64,000 bases of DNA, from assembly GCF_016786305.1 (NCBI RefSeq), contig NZ_JADWYV010000002.1. One strand, 5' to 3'. Within the stretch, counting starts at the first letter, position 1. Every line of letters starts with the position of its first letter. Positions 42,205-50,607 of this stretch are shown piece after piece. This DNA is from Pseudofrankia nepalensis. GTDB taxonomy: Bacteria > Actinomycetota > Actinomycetes > Frankiales > Frankiaceae. Below the pieces are notes generated by a model, which saw only the letters and a list, made by a program, of their open reading frames with translations, did not search any database and had not been told where the DNA came from. The translations under genes were made by a program, and so were the position numbers.

Positions 42205-43331
42205 GGCCGGCCCGCCGCCGTCGCGGTTGCCGCTGGCGTCGCGGTTGTCGCTGACGTCGCCGTCGGCGCTGGCGTCGCGCGGTGCGCAAGGGTGGCGGCC
42301 CGCGGCGCCGGCACGTCGAGCACGGTCTTCGCCCCCGGTTCGGCGGCGACGAGGATCGGGACGAAGTTGACGGCGCGGGCGGCGTTGAGCGCCGAGACCG
42401 GCTCCAGGTCCGGGTCGAAGGCCAGGTCGAACACGCAGGTGATGGCCGGGACTCCGCTGATCTCGACCTTCCAGTTGGGCTCGTCCTCGCTGACCCGCCA
42501 GCCGGGTGCCAGGCCGAGGCCGACCGTCTGCTCGTTGACGACCTCGTAGAACGGCACGTCGCCGTCCGCGCCGGTGTACGCGGTGAACGTCCAGCGGGCG
42601 CCGGCGATCGTGCCCTTTCTGACCTCCAGCCCGCTGGGCTGGAGCACGACGTCCTCGAGCGCCGAGGCGTACTCCTTTTTGCTCACCCGCACGTCGGTCA
42701 GCTCGAACCCGAGGCCCGCGGCGACGATCTCCGCGGACTGCCGGATCCCCCAGACCCAGCCCTGGTCGGCCTCGGTGGGCGAGGAGTCCTCGGGAACCGG
42801 CAGGCCCATGCCCAGCGCCCCCTGGAGCTGCTGGGCACCCGGATAGTGCGGCACGTAGTCGCTCTGCCAGCAGCGGATCTTCTCGACCCGCCCGGCGTAG
42901 CCGGAGACGAACAGCGGCAGCACGTCGCTGACCAGCCCGGGGATGTTGCCACCGGCGAGGAACGTCGAGCCGCCCTCGGCGCACGCCCTGTCGAGAACCT
43001 CGCGCTCGGCGGGGATGAAGGCCGGCCACCAGCCGCCCATGCTCGAGTAGACGTTGGTCCCCGCGGCGAGGAACCGGGCGATGGTCTCCGGCTCCCAGGT
43101 CAGCGAGTGCCAGAGCATGCAGTCGGCGCGCAGCGCGACCAGCGCGTCGACGTCCCGGGTCGCCGCGAGCCCGATCGGCCCGATCCCGACCAGCTCGCCG
43201 ACGTCGCGCCCCTCCTTGTCCTCGTGGTGGACGAGAACGCCGACGAGTTCCAGACCGGGCTCACCGGCCAGCAGCCTGATCGCCTGGGACCCGACGCCTC
43301 CCGTGTAGCAGACGACAACCCGAATGCTCAT
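42201..43331 (-). CDS. DapB-N-like / 2,4-diaminopentanoate dehydrogenase-like oxidoreductase
   Basis: A 376-aa NAD(P)-binding protein. The dinucleotide loop is VVCYTGGVGSQAIRLLAG (residues 5-22), followed by VGVLVHHEDKEGRDVGEL. This resembles the N-terminal domain of dihydrodipicolinate reductase and the related 2,4-diaminopentanoate/amine dehydrogenases. NVYSSMGGWWPAF and FLAGGNIPGLVSDVLPL are conserved-looking blocks. The last 30 residues are a Thr/Ala repeat (ATSATTATPAATATAA). ATG 43331 follows GGAGG by 6 nt. It is the first gene of the operon and its stop overlaps the PanC-like start. Confidence 0.8.
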   Translation of the reverse strand: MSIRVVVCYTGGVGSQAIRLLAGEPGLELVGVLVHHEDKEGRDVGELVGIGPIGLAATRDVDALVALRADCMLWHSLTWEPETIARFLAAGTNVYSSMGGWWPAFIPAEREVLDRACAEGGSTFLAGGNIPGLVSDVLPLFVSGYAGRVEKIRCWQSDYVPHYPGAQQLQGALGMGLPVPEDSSPTEADQGWVWGIRQSAEIVAAGLGFELTDVRVSKKEYASALEDVVLQPSGLEVRKGTIAGARWTFTAYTGADGDVPFYEVVNEQTVGLGLAPGWRVSEDEPNWKVEISGVPAITCVFDLAFDPDLEPVSALNAARAVNFVPILVAAEPGAKTVLDVPAPRAATLAHRATPAPTATSATTATPAATATAAGRP

Positions 43332-43466
43332 CTCGCTCCTCCCTGTCGCGACGCGGCCGTCCGGGCTCGCGGCCGTTCTCGGCGGACACGGGTCCTGGTG
43401 GGGGCCGAGGCCACGGGCGAGCGCGGCGGCCAATCGTCCCCAGCCGCCTCTGGCCGGTCAACCAGC

Positions 43467-43482
43467 GTTCAGCAAGCTGAAC
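43467..43482. promoter_or_regulatory. TetR operator in divergent promoter region
   Basis: GTTCAGC-AA-GCTGAAC is a perfect palindrome, followed by the smaller CTGTACAG (43485-43492). It lies 53 nt before the TetR start and 136 nt from the divergent operon start. It is the natural binding site for the adjacent TetR. Confidence 0.65.
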
Positions 43483-43534
43483 AGCTGTACAGTCCCGGGG
43501 GTGGCGAAGGACATCAGCGGAGCGAGGAGCACCA

Positions 43535-44185
43535 GTGGAGCGAGCAGCAGACGAGCAGGCACCGGTGCGACCGGATGACCTCACCGCGAAGGCACGCATC
43601 CGCAACGCGGCCTTCGCGTTGATCGCGCAGGACGGAGTCGACGCGGCCACGGTGCGGGCCATCGCCCGCCGGGCGGATGTCTCGCCCAGCCTCGTCCTGC
43701 ACCACTTCGGCTCGAAGCAGGGCGTCGTCGACGAGGTCGCGACCTGGGTGGCCGACGTCCTCGGCGACGTCACGCGGGACACCGACCCCCAGGCGGGCCC
43801 GGCCGAGGCGCACCGCCGCCGCCAGCTCCGGTTCGAGCGGATGACCACCGAGGTGCCGCTGCTCGGCGCCTACCTGCGCCGGATGCTGCTCGACGGCACC
43901 GAGAACGGCCTGGAATGGTTCGCCAGGACGGTCGACGCCTCGGAGGCCGGACTGAACCAGCGGGAGGCGCTCGGCATCGCCCGGCCGTCGGTCGACGTCC
44001 GCATGACAGCCGCGATGCTGGCCCTGCTGGGATTCGCGCCGGTGCTGCTCCGGCCGCACCTGGAACACGCGCTGCGGCTGGACTTCGACGATGAGGACGA
44101 CCGGCGGCGGTGGCGGGCCGCCGAGACGGCGCTGCTCACCCGTGCGCTCTACCCTCGCGGCGCCGTCGCGGATGCCCCAGCCTGA
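43535..44185 (+). CDS. TetR family regulator
   Basis: A 216-aa TetR-type repressor. The HTH lies at residues 17-63: KARIRNAAFALIAQDGVDAA, VRAIARRADVSPSLVLHHFG. The C-terminal helical domain has an acidic stretch (RLDFDDEDDRRRW) near the end. GTG 43535 follows GAGGAG by 6 nt. It is divergent from the DapB-like/PanC-like/SDR/ALDH operon with a perfect palindrome between, so it likely controls that operon. The ligand may be an intermediate of that pathway. Confidence 0.88.
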   Translation: MERAADEQAPVRPDDLTAKARIRNAAFALIAQDGVDAATVRAIARRADVSPSLVLHHFGSKQGVVDEVATWVADVLGDVTRDTDPQAGPAEAHRRRQLRFERMTTEVPLLGAYLRRMLLDGTENGLEWFARTVDASEAGLNQREALGIARPSVDVRMTAAMLALLGFAPVLLRPHLEHALRLDFDDEDDRRRWRAAETALLTRALYPRGAVADAPA

Positions 44186-44299
44186 GCATCCGGCGTCGCG
44201 TCCGGCGCGCGGGCACGGTCGCGTCGGACCAGGTCAGGCGGCCTTCGGGTAGGTCCTCCGTCCCGGCGGCCCGGTGGAGAGCCGACGGGGCACCGACGC

Positions 44300-45406
44300 T
44301 CAGCCGTCCTTGCCGCGGCGGCGCCTTTCGCCGCTGACCAGAACGTCCAGGCCGGAGTCGTCCGCGAGCGGCTCGGATGTCGGGGCGCGGCGCGGGGAGC
44401 CCGACGCCGAGCGGCTGCGGGCGAGGGCGGCCAGCGTCGAGGGGGCCGGCGTCGACGAGGGAGCGGGTGGCGCGACGGCGGGGTAGGCCGGCGCGCGGCC
44501 GGCCGGCGGGAAGGCGTCGGCCATGGCAGGTCTGTTCGAGACGGGGCGGCGGCGCGGCGCGCCGCGGTGGCCCTGGCGCCGGACGATCGGCGTCGTGGCC
44601 GGGTCGATGGGCCGCGAGGCGTCGGCGTCGGAGTGAGGACGGGGGTCTCGGCGTCCCGTCGCCGGCGTGGAACTGGCCGCGGGCGGCGTGGCGGGGGAGG
44701 AGGCATCCGCCGGGGCACCCGTGCCGGACCGGGCGCCCCTGGTACGGCCGCCGGCGGGTCGTCCGGCGGCGTGGTGGTCGGCCGTGGTGGCTGGTTTGGC
44801 GGCGGCCCGCTTGCCGGTGCGTGGCCGGGAGCCGGCTTCGGCGGCCTCGGCCGCGTTGTCGCCCGCGCGGGGAGCCGGGCTGAACCAGCCGAAGGATGAG
44901 CCGCGGCCGCGCAGCGCTGTGTTCTCCGCCTGCACGATCACGAGCAGCGCGGTGGCGAAGGCCGCGCGGGTCCTGGCCTCCTCCAGCTGGCGTTCCAGCT
45001 CGGCGACGTAGGCCGGGTCGACCGGCGCGGCCGTGGGCTCGGGGGAGGGGGCGGGGCCGGGGGAGGGGGTGCCGTCGGGGTCGATTGTCGTTTCGAACGC
45101 CTGCGCGTGCAGTGCGCGAAGAGACGTGAGCTCGGCGGCCAAAGCCGGGTCGGTCGCGTCGAAGAGCAGGTTGACGTAGATCTCGACGACTCGCCATTCG
45201 ATGGCTTTCTCGCCGCGGAACTGTCGGCTCAGATCCCGTGACCGGGAGCGCTGGATCTTGGTCGGCCCCTGGTCCGACCAGAGCTGCCGGGAAACCATTT
45301 CGTAGCTGACCCGGTAAGGATTGTTGAGCTCGTTCAGCCGGGTCAGGAGGACTTTCTGGGGCCCATCCTTCAGATCCGCGCGCGGCCCCTTGGGGCGTGC
45401 TCCCAC
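44300..45406 (-). CDS. Hypothetical protein with HTH-like N-terminus and disordered tail
   Basis: About 368 aa. The conserved-looking part is at the N-terminus (residues 1-110): RPKGPRADLKDGPQKVLLTR, NNPYRVSYEMVSRQLWSD, IEWRVVEIYVNLLF. It looks like a helical DNA- or protein-binding domain. A coiled coil follows (AELERQLEEARTRAAFATAL), then about 200 residues of Ala/Pro/Arg-rich low complexity. The start is uncertain: GTG 45406 (GGTGAG upstream) is preferred because the frame upstream to 45946 looks non-coding; GTG 45415 or ATG 45661 are possible. It is not in an operon. I do not recognise the family. Confidence 0.6.
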   Translation of the reverse strand: MGARPKGPRADLKDGPQKVLLTRLNELNNPYRVSYEMVSRQLWSDQGPTKIQRSRSRDLSRQFRGEKAIEWRVVEIYVNLLFDATDPALAAELTSLRALHAQAFETTIDPDGTPSPGPAPSPEPTAAPVDPAYVAELERQLEEARTRAAFATALLVIVQAENTALRGRGSSFGWFSPAPRAGDNAAEAAEAGSRPRTGKRAAAKPATTADHHAAGRPAGGRTRGARSGTGAPADASSPATPPAASSTPATGRRDPRPHSDADASRPIDPATTPIVRRQGHRGAPRRRPVSNRPAMADAFPPAGRAPAYPAVAPPAPSSTPAPSTLAALARSRSASGSPRRAPTSEPLADDSGLDVLVSGERRRRGKDG

Positions 45407-46354
45407 GAGGCTCACCCACGCACCGTCCGGGCTGGGACCGGGACGCTGGCGGAAGGATGGGCTCGCGGCACTGCGCAGGTCCTTTCTCCGGTCCCCCCGC
45501 GTGCGCGCCGCCGGCGCGTCGGACGAGGGCGTAGGCCTACCGGCGGGTCCCCCGACCGCCCGCCCCGGTAGCTGCGAATGATACGGCCAAAGCGCCACGG
45601 ATGCGGGGATGTCGGGCGCCTGTCCGCCGGCTTCGGTGCGCAGGCAACGATCAGATGCCATGGCGGGGCCGTTCAGCGTACTCGGGCCGCCCGGGCCGGT
45701 TCGGGTCGGTCCACCCCGGACGATGTGGACCGGGTCTCGCAAGTCCATAGCTCCGCGCACGCTGCTCCCTCGGCATCTTTCCGCCTTTGCCTGCCCGGCG
45801 CGCCACGAACGACCGTGGAACGCCGCATCGCCAGGAAACTCGGCGGCCTGATGCGCGGCAAGGCCGCATGACCAGGACTCCAGGACAACATTGTGGCGCC
45901 CTGCGCGCGGCCTCCCGGGCCTGGCGGTCGCAAGGCTCGGTCGCAATCCGCTCGGAATATCGAACCGGTCGGTAGGGTTTCGGCGCCGCGAACTGAAACA
46001 GGTTCTCGAAACCGGCTTCGGGTGAGGCGGGTATGTCGGTGCGCGGTGCTGGCCGCCCGCACGGTCCCGGTTGCGCGCGGTGAGATGCCGGAGGGCGCGC
46101 GTCGTGCCGTTCGGCCTCGCGCAACGTGGTCAGCGCTGGGCGACGGGGCTTCGCGGCACCGCCGGCCACCTCCTCGGTGGCCACGAACCTGTGGCCGCCG
46201 TGATGCGGCCAGGCACGACGTTCCACGGATACCGGTCGACGTCGTGGCCGACCCGAGGGCCTCGGCAGCCAAGCCGCCAACGCCGGACTGGGCGCCTCGG
46301 TTGTCGGCGTCGGCTGATAGGACGTATGCGGCGAGGCCCTCCGAAGGGAACCGG
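45407..46354. other. 948-bp intergenic region
   Basis: No frame has family motifs. It separates the divergent hypothetical gene from the STM4015-STM4011 cluster and must hold the cluster's promoter. The cluster's ribosome site AAGGGA lies right before 46355. Frames reading through on the minus strand are Ser/Arg/Pro-rich and look like chance. Confidence 0.45.
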
Positions 46355-47317
46355 ATGACGATCAACGAGCACCTCACCGAGTTCGCCGGGAAGCCGGTGG
46401 CCAACTTCCGTTACGAGCACGACGGCGAGTCCTCTTCCGATTACTATGGGCCGAACTTCCTCGAACCTCCAGCCTCGGCGGGTGACGTCACCTGGCGGGT
46501 CGCTACCTGGTTCGACGGTCCCGGGTTCGGCGACGTCTTCCAGAAGTTCCTGGACGAGGTCGAGACGGCCGAGGTGACCCATCTCGTCATCGGCTACTGG
46601 GGGGCCTCCTACGACAAGGGCGTCCCCGACCCGGTGGAACTGCTGGTGGGAGCGGCCGGCCGGCTGCCCGCGCTCCGCGCGCTGTTCCTGGGCGACATCG
46701 TGATGGAAGAGGCGGAGATCTCCTGGATCGAGCAGTCCGACGTCACGCGCCTCTTCAACGCGTTCCCCGGTCTTGAACACCTCGAGGTCCGTGGGGGCGA
46801 GGGGCTGGAGCTGCGCCCCTTCCAGAGCCGTGTCCTGCGGACCCTGCGGTTCGAGTCGGGTGGGCTGCCCGCCACGGTGGTACGGGCTGTGGGCGAGAGC
46901 GACCTTCCTGCCCTGGAGCACCTCGACCTGTGGCTGGGCACCGACAACTACGGTGGCGACGCGACCACGGCCGATCTGGCGGGGGTCCTGGACGGGGAAC
47001 GGCTGCCCGCGCTGCGGCACCTGGGGCTGGAGGACGCCGAGATAGCGGACGAGGTCGCCTCGGCGGTCGCGGGCGCGCCGATCGTCGCGCGACTGGAGTC
47101 GCTCAGCCTGGCCATGGGGGCGCTCACCGACCGGGGCGCCGAGTCGCTGCTGTCCGGCCAGCCGCTCACGCACCTCAGGCGGCTCGACCTGCACCACCAC
47201 TTCCTGACCGACTCCACGATGGATCGTGTGCGGGGTTCCCTGCCCGGCGTCGAGGTCGACCTTGACGAGCAGGAAAGCCCCAACGGCGACTGGTTCTACA
47301 TCGCGGTCTCCGAATGA
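46355..47317 (+). CDS. STM4015 family leucine-rich-repeat protein
   Basis: A 320-aa protein, first gene of the cluster. After an N-terminal HLTEFAGKPVANF segment (residues 6-18) and the block ASAGDVTWRVATWF, it forms about eight LRR-like units: LPALRALFLGD, FPGLEHLEVRGGEGLELRPF, LPALEHLDLWL, LPALRHLGLEDAEIAD, THLRRLDLHHHFLTD. It is probably cytoplasmic and may be a scaffold or substrate carrier for the enzymes downstream. Function is unknown for the family. ATG 46355 follows AAGGGA by 6 nt. The stop overlaps the start of the 39-codon frame (ATGA). Confidence 0.85.
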   Translation: MTINEHLTEFAGKPVANFRYEHDGESSSDYYGPNFLEPPASAGDVTWRVATWFDGPGFGDVFQKFLDEVETAEVTHLVIGYWGASYDKGVPDPVELLVGAAGRLPALRALFLGDIVMEEAEISWIEQSDVTRLFNAFPGLEHLEVRGGEGLELRPFQSRVLRTLRFESGGLPATVVRAVGESDLPALEHLDLWLGTDNYGGDATTADLAGVLDGERLPALRHLGLEDAEIADEVASAVAGAPIVARLESLSLAMGALTDRGAESLLSGQPLTHLRRLDLHHHFLTDSTMDRVRGSLPGVEVDLDEQESPNGDWFYIAVSE

Positions 47318-47433
47318 CCTGGGGCACCGTGACCATCGGTGATCATCCGGCGGAGTTCGGCGGCCGCTCGGTCATCGAACTCGACGGCACGAAGGCCGCT
47401 CTCCCGTCCGCCGCCGACGTCGCCTTCGCGTGA
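47314..47433 (+). CDS. 39-codon ORF, truncated STM4015-like N-terminus
   Basis: An open frame from ATG 47314 to TGA 47431-47433 that exactly fills the gap between STM4015 and STM4014. It overlaps the former's stop (ATGA) and the latter's start (TGATG). It reads MTWGTVTIGDHPAEFGGRSV, then IELDGTKAALPSAADVAFA. DHPAEFGGRSVIEL parallels EHLTEFAGKPVANF, and LPSAADVAF parallels PPASAGDVTW, of STM4015, so it is probably a shortened second copy of the STM4015 N-terminus. It may be translated as a small protein that couples the neighbours, or be a relic. Seen directly; similarity judged by eye. Confidence 0.5.
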   Translation: MTWGTVTIGDHPAEFGGRSVIELDGTKAALPSAADVAFA

Positions 47434-48503
47434 TGTTCACCGTGGTCGGGACGCCGGGTGATCGGCGCACCGAGATGTTCGCCGCCGCGTGCCGCTCGGC
47501 CGGCCTGGACGGGCCTCGTGTCGTCTCGTGGCTGGAGGTGCTGCGCGGCGGTGAGCTGCCGATCGTGCCCGACTCACCACTGCGGATCGACTCTCCCGGA
47601 GACGACGCCGAGGTGGACGCGCTGCTGCGCGGACCGGGTGATCCGGCCAGGGTGGCCGGGGGCGCGTGGTGGTACGCGTCCTTCACCGCGGCCCTGGAGC
47701 GCGTCGCCGCCGCGGCCGCGCGGGCGGGCGCCTGGCAACTCGGCGACGTGCCCGAGATCGCCGTGATGTGTGACAAGAGGCGCTGCCACGCTCGCCTCCA
47801 GGCGGCGGGTGTCCCCGTCCCGGAGGCGCTGCCACGCGTCCGCGACTACGCCGATCTGCGTGAACGGATGGCGGACGCGGGCATGCGCCAGGTGTTCGTC
47901 AAACCGGCGCACGGGTCGTCCGCTTCCGGCGTCGTGGCGCTGCGGACCGCGCCCAGCGGGCGGATCAAGGCCGTCACGTCCGCCGCTCGCGCTGGTACCG
48001 GCTACGTCAACTCGCTGCGCGTCCAGACCTACGAGACCGAGTCCGAGGTGGCGCCGCTGATCGACGCGCTGGCGCCGGACGGGCTGCACGTGGAGCGGTG
48101 GCTGCCCAAGGCGGCGCTGGATGGCCGCGTCCTCGACCTGCGGGTGGTGGTGATCGCGGGCGAGCCGACCCATGTCGTCGCGCGGACGAGCCGCTCCCCG
48201 ATGACCAACCTGCACCTGGGCGGAGTGCGCGGCTCCGTGCGCGCGGTGCGCGACGCGCTCGGCCCTTCCGGCTGGGAACGGGCCCTGGAGGTGTGCGCGC
48301 GGACCGCGGCGTGCTTTCCCGGCAGCCTGATGGTCGGTGTCGACCTGCTCATCCAGGTCGGCTGGCGGCGGATCGCGGTCGGCGAGGTCAATGCGTTCGG
48401 CGACCTGCTGCCCGGGGCCACCGGACTGCCGGGTACCCGAGCCGACGGCCTGGACACCTACGCCGCCCAGGTCAGCGCGGCGCTGGCGACCTGCGCGGCA
48501 TGA
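47433..48503 (+). CDS. STM4014 family ATP-grasp-like protein
   Basis: A 356-aa protein with an ATP-grasp layout. The substrate/ATP segment is CDKRRCHARLQAAGVPVPEAL (about 110-130), then RQVFVKPAHGSSASGVVALR (phosphate-binding loop, about 156-175), and near the C-terminus SLMVGVDLLIQ and VGEVNAFGDLLPG, which supply the metal-binding Glu/Asn. ATP-grasp enzymes usually form amide or ester bonds from acyl phosphates. ATG 47433 shares its A with the stop of the 39-codon frame; GTG 47430 is an alternative. The stop overlaps STM4013. It is likely the ligase of the system. Confidence 0.83.
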   Translation: MFTVVGTPGDRRTEMFAAACRSAGLDGPRVVSWLEVLRGGELPIVPDSPLRIDSPGDDAEVDALLRGPGDPARVAGGAWWYASFTAALERVAAAAARAGAWQLGDVPEIAVMCDKRRCHARLQAAGVPVPEALPRVRDYADLRERMADAGMRQVFVKPAHGSSASGVVALRTAPSGRIKAVTSAARAGTGYVNSLRVQTYETESEVAPLIDALAPDGLHVERWLPKAALDGRVLDLRVVVIAGEPTHVVARTSRSPMTNLHLGGVRGSVRAVRDALGPSGWERALEVCARTAACFPGSLMVGVDLLIQVGWRRIAVGEVNAFGDLLPGATGLPGTRADGLDTYAAQVSAALATCAA

Positions 48504-49315
48504 ACCGTGACATGAACCGTGACATGAACGAGGTCATCGGCAGCCACGATCTGCTGCTGGTGACGCTCGACACCCTGCGCTACGACGTCGCGGCCGAACT
48601 CGCCGCCGCCGGCGAGACGCCCACCCTTCGCGGCCTGCTGCCCGGCGGCCGCTGGGAACGCCGCCACACCCCGGGCAGCTTCACCTACGCGGCGCACACC
48701 GCGATGCTCGCGGGCTTCCTGCCGACACCGGCCCGTCCGGGCCCGCATCCGCGCCTGTTCGCCGGACGGTTCCCCGGCAGCGAGACCACCGCCGCCGGCA
48801 CCTGGACATTCGACGCCGCGGACATCCCGACCGGCCTGGCGAAAGTCGGCTATCACACGGTCTGTGTGGGCGGCGTGGGCTTCTTCAACAAGCTCACGCC
48901 GCTCGGGTCCGCGCTCCCGTCGCTCTTCGCCGAAAGCCACTGGGAGCCCGGATTCGGCGTGGTCGACCCCGATTCCCTCGCCAATCAGATCGACCGGGTA
49001 GGCGAGGTGATGCGGCGGCTTCCCGCCGATCGACGGGTGTTCCTCCTGCTCAACGTGGCCGCGCTGCACCAGCCAAACTGGTTCTACCTGGACGGCGCCA
49101 CCCGCGACCATGGCGACTCGCGCGACTCCCACGCCGCGGCCCTCCGCCACGTCGACCGGCAGCTCGGCCGCCTGTTCGCCCTGATGCGCCGCCCCTGCTT
49201 CGTGATCGTCTGCTCGGACCACGGGACCGCGTACGGCGAGGACGGCCACACCGGCCACCGCCTCGGCCACGAGGTCGTCTGGACCGTCCCGTACGGGGAG
49301 TTCGTTCTGCCATGA
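48500..49315 (+). CDS. STM4013/SEN3800 family hydrolase
   Basis: A 271-aa member of the alkaline phosphatase/sulfatase superfamily. Metal-ligand motifs are LLVTLDTLRYDVA (about 17-29) at the start and CSDHGTAYGEDGHTGHRLGH near the C-terminus. TPGSFTYAAHTAMLAGFLP probably holds the Thr nucleophile. It may hydrolyse a phosphate or sulfate ester of the system's product. Three in-frame ATGs at 48500, 48512 and 48524 come from a triplicated ATGAACCGTGAC/G repeat. The first overlaps the STM4014 stop and is taken. The stop overlaps STM4012 (ATGA). Confidence 0.83.
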   Translation: MNRDMNRDMNEVIGSHDLLLVTLDTLRYDVAAELAAAGETPTLRGLLPGGRWERRHTPGSFTYAAHTAMLAGFLPTPARPGPHPRLFAGRFPGSETTAAGTWTFDAADIPTGLAKVGYHTVCVGGVGFFNKLTPLGSALPSLFAESHWEPGFGVVDPDSLANQIDRVGEVMRRLPADRRVFLLLNVAALHQPNWFYLDGATRDHGDSRDSHAAALRHVDRQLGRLFALMRRPCFVIVCSDHGTAYGEDGHTGHRLGHEVVWTVPYGEFVLP

Positions 49316-50607
49316 CCGGCCCCGACCAGCGCAGCCCCTACCAGCACTATGTCTACGCGTACCCGCACAAGACCGCCTACCGCCCGCTGTCGCCCCGCCC
49401 CTCCCTGCGAGAGGTGTGGGCCACGGAGGACCGGTCCGCGCTCTTCCTCTACCTGCATGTCCCGTTCTGCGAGATGCGCTGTGGTTTCTGCAACCTCTTC
49501 ACCCGCACGGGCGCACCCGAGGAACTCACGGGCGCGTATCTGGACGCGCTTGAACGCCAGGCTGCCTGTGTCGCCGACGCCCTGGGGGACGCCGCGTTCG
49601 CCACGGCGGCCTTCGGCGGCGGCACGCCCACCTACCTGACAGCCCTCGAACTCGAACGCCTCTGTGACATCGGCGCCCGCCTCGCCACGCTCGGCGCCAT
49701 CCCGCTCGGGGTGGAGACCTCGCCCGCCACCGCGACCACCGACCGCCTCACCCTCCTGCGCGAACGCGGTACCACCCGCGTCTCGATCGGCGTGCAGAGC
49801 TTTCTGGACTCCGAGGCCCGCGCGGCCGGCCGTCCCCAGAAACGGGCCGAGGTCGAGTCAGCCCTGGAACGCATCCGCGCGGTCGGCTTCGAGACGCTGA
49901 ACATCGACCTCATCTACGGCATCGATGGCCAGACCCCCGCCACCTGGCTGCATTCCCTGGACGCCAGCCTGGCCTGGCGCCCCGAGGAGATGTACCTGTA
50001 CCCCTTGTACGTCCGCCCCCTGACGGGTTTGGCCCGCCGCGATCTCGACTGGGACGACCAGCGCATGGATCTCTACAGCCTCGGCCGGGACCACCTTCTG
50101 TCCAACGGTTACGAGCAGGTCTCCATGCGCATGTTCCGCCTGCCGTCCGGGGACGGTGTCTCCGGGACGGAGTACTGCTGCCAGACCGACGGAATGGTCG
50201 GCCTGGGATGCGGCGCCCGTTCCTATACCTCGACTCTGCACTACTCGTTCGAGTACGCGGTGGGCACCAGGCACGTCCGCGCGATCATCGACGACTATGT
50301 TCACGAAACGGACTTCGACAGCGCCCGGGTCGGTTTCGTCCTCGACGACGACGAGCGCCCGCGACGCCACCTGATCCAGTCGTTGCTGCAGGCGGAAGGC
50401 CTCGACCGCGCCGCCTACCGCGAGCGTTTCCACACCGACGTCACCGCGGACTTCGACCTCACCGTCTTCTCCGAACGCGGCTGGCTGGAGCAGGGCCCGA
50501 CCACCATCCGGCTGACGCCTGAAGGCCTGGCCCATTCCGACGCCATAGGACCGGCCCTCTTCTCGCCCCAGGTTCGCGCCCTGATGACCGGCTACACCCT
50601 CCGCTGA
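49312..50607 (+). CDS. STM4012 family radical SAM protein (HemN-like)
   Basis: A 431-aa radical SAM enzyme. The 4Fe-4S ligands are Cys53, Cys57 and Cys60 in PFCEMRCGFCNLF. The sequence then follows HemN-like enzymes: AAFGGGTPTYL, GVETSPATAT, VSIGVQSFLDSEARAAGRPQ, LNIDLIYGIDGQTPATW. A C-terminal HemN-type winged domain is present. It is not a true coproporphyrinogen oxidase judging by family and context. ATG 49312 overlaps the STM4013 stop. It probably does a radical-based modification together with STM4011. Confidence 0.87.
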   Translation: MTGPDQRSPYQHYVYAYPHKTAYRPLSPRPSLREVWATEDRSALFLYLHVPFCEMRCGFCNLFTRTGAPEELTGAYLDALERQAACVADALGDAAFATAAFGGGTPTYLTALELERLCDIGARLATLGAIPLGVETSPATATTDRLTLLRERGTTRVSIGVQSFLDSEARAAGRPQKRAEVESALERIRAVGFETLNIDLIYGIDGQTPATWLHSLDASLAWRPEEMYLYPLYVRPLTGLARRDLDWDDQRMDLYSLGRDHLLSNGYEQVSMRMFRLPSGDGVSGTEYCCQTDGMVGLGCGARSYTSTLHYSFEYAVGTRHVRAIIDDYVHETDFDSARVGFVLDDDERPRRHLIQSLLQAEGLDRAAYRERFHTDVTADFDLTVFSERGWLEQGPTTIRLTPEGLAHSDAIGPALFSPQVRALMTGYTLR

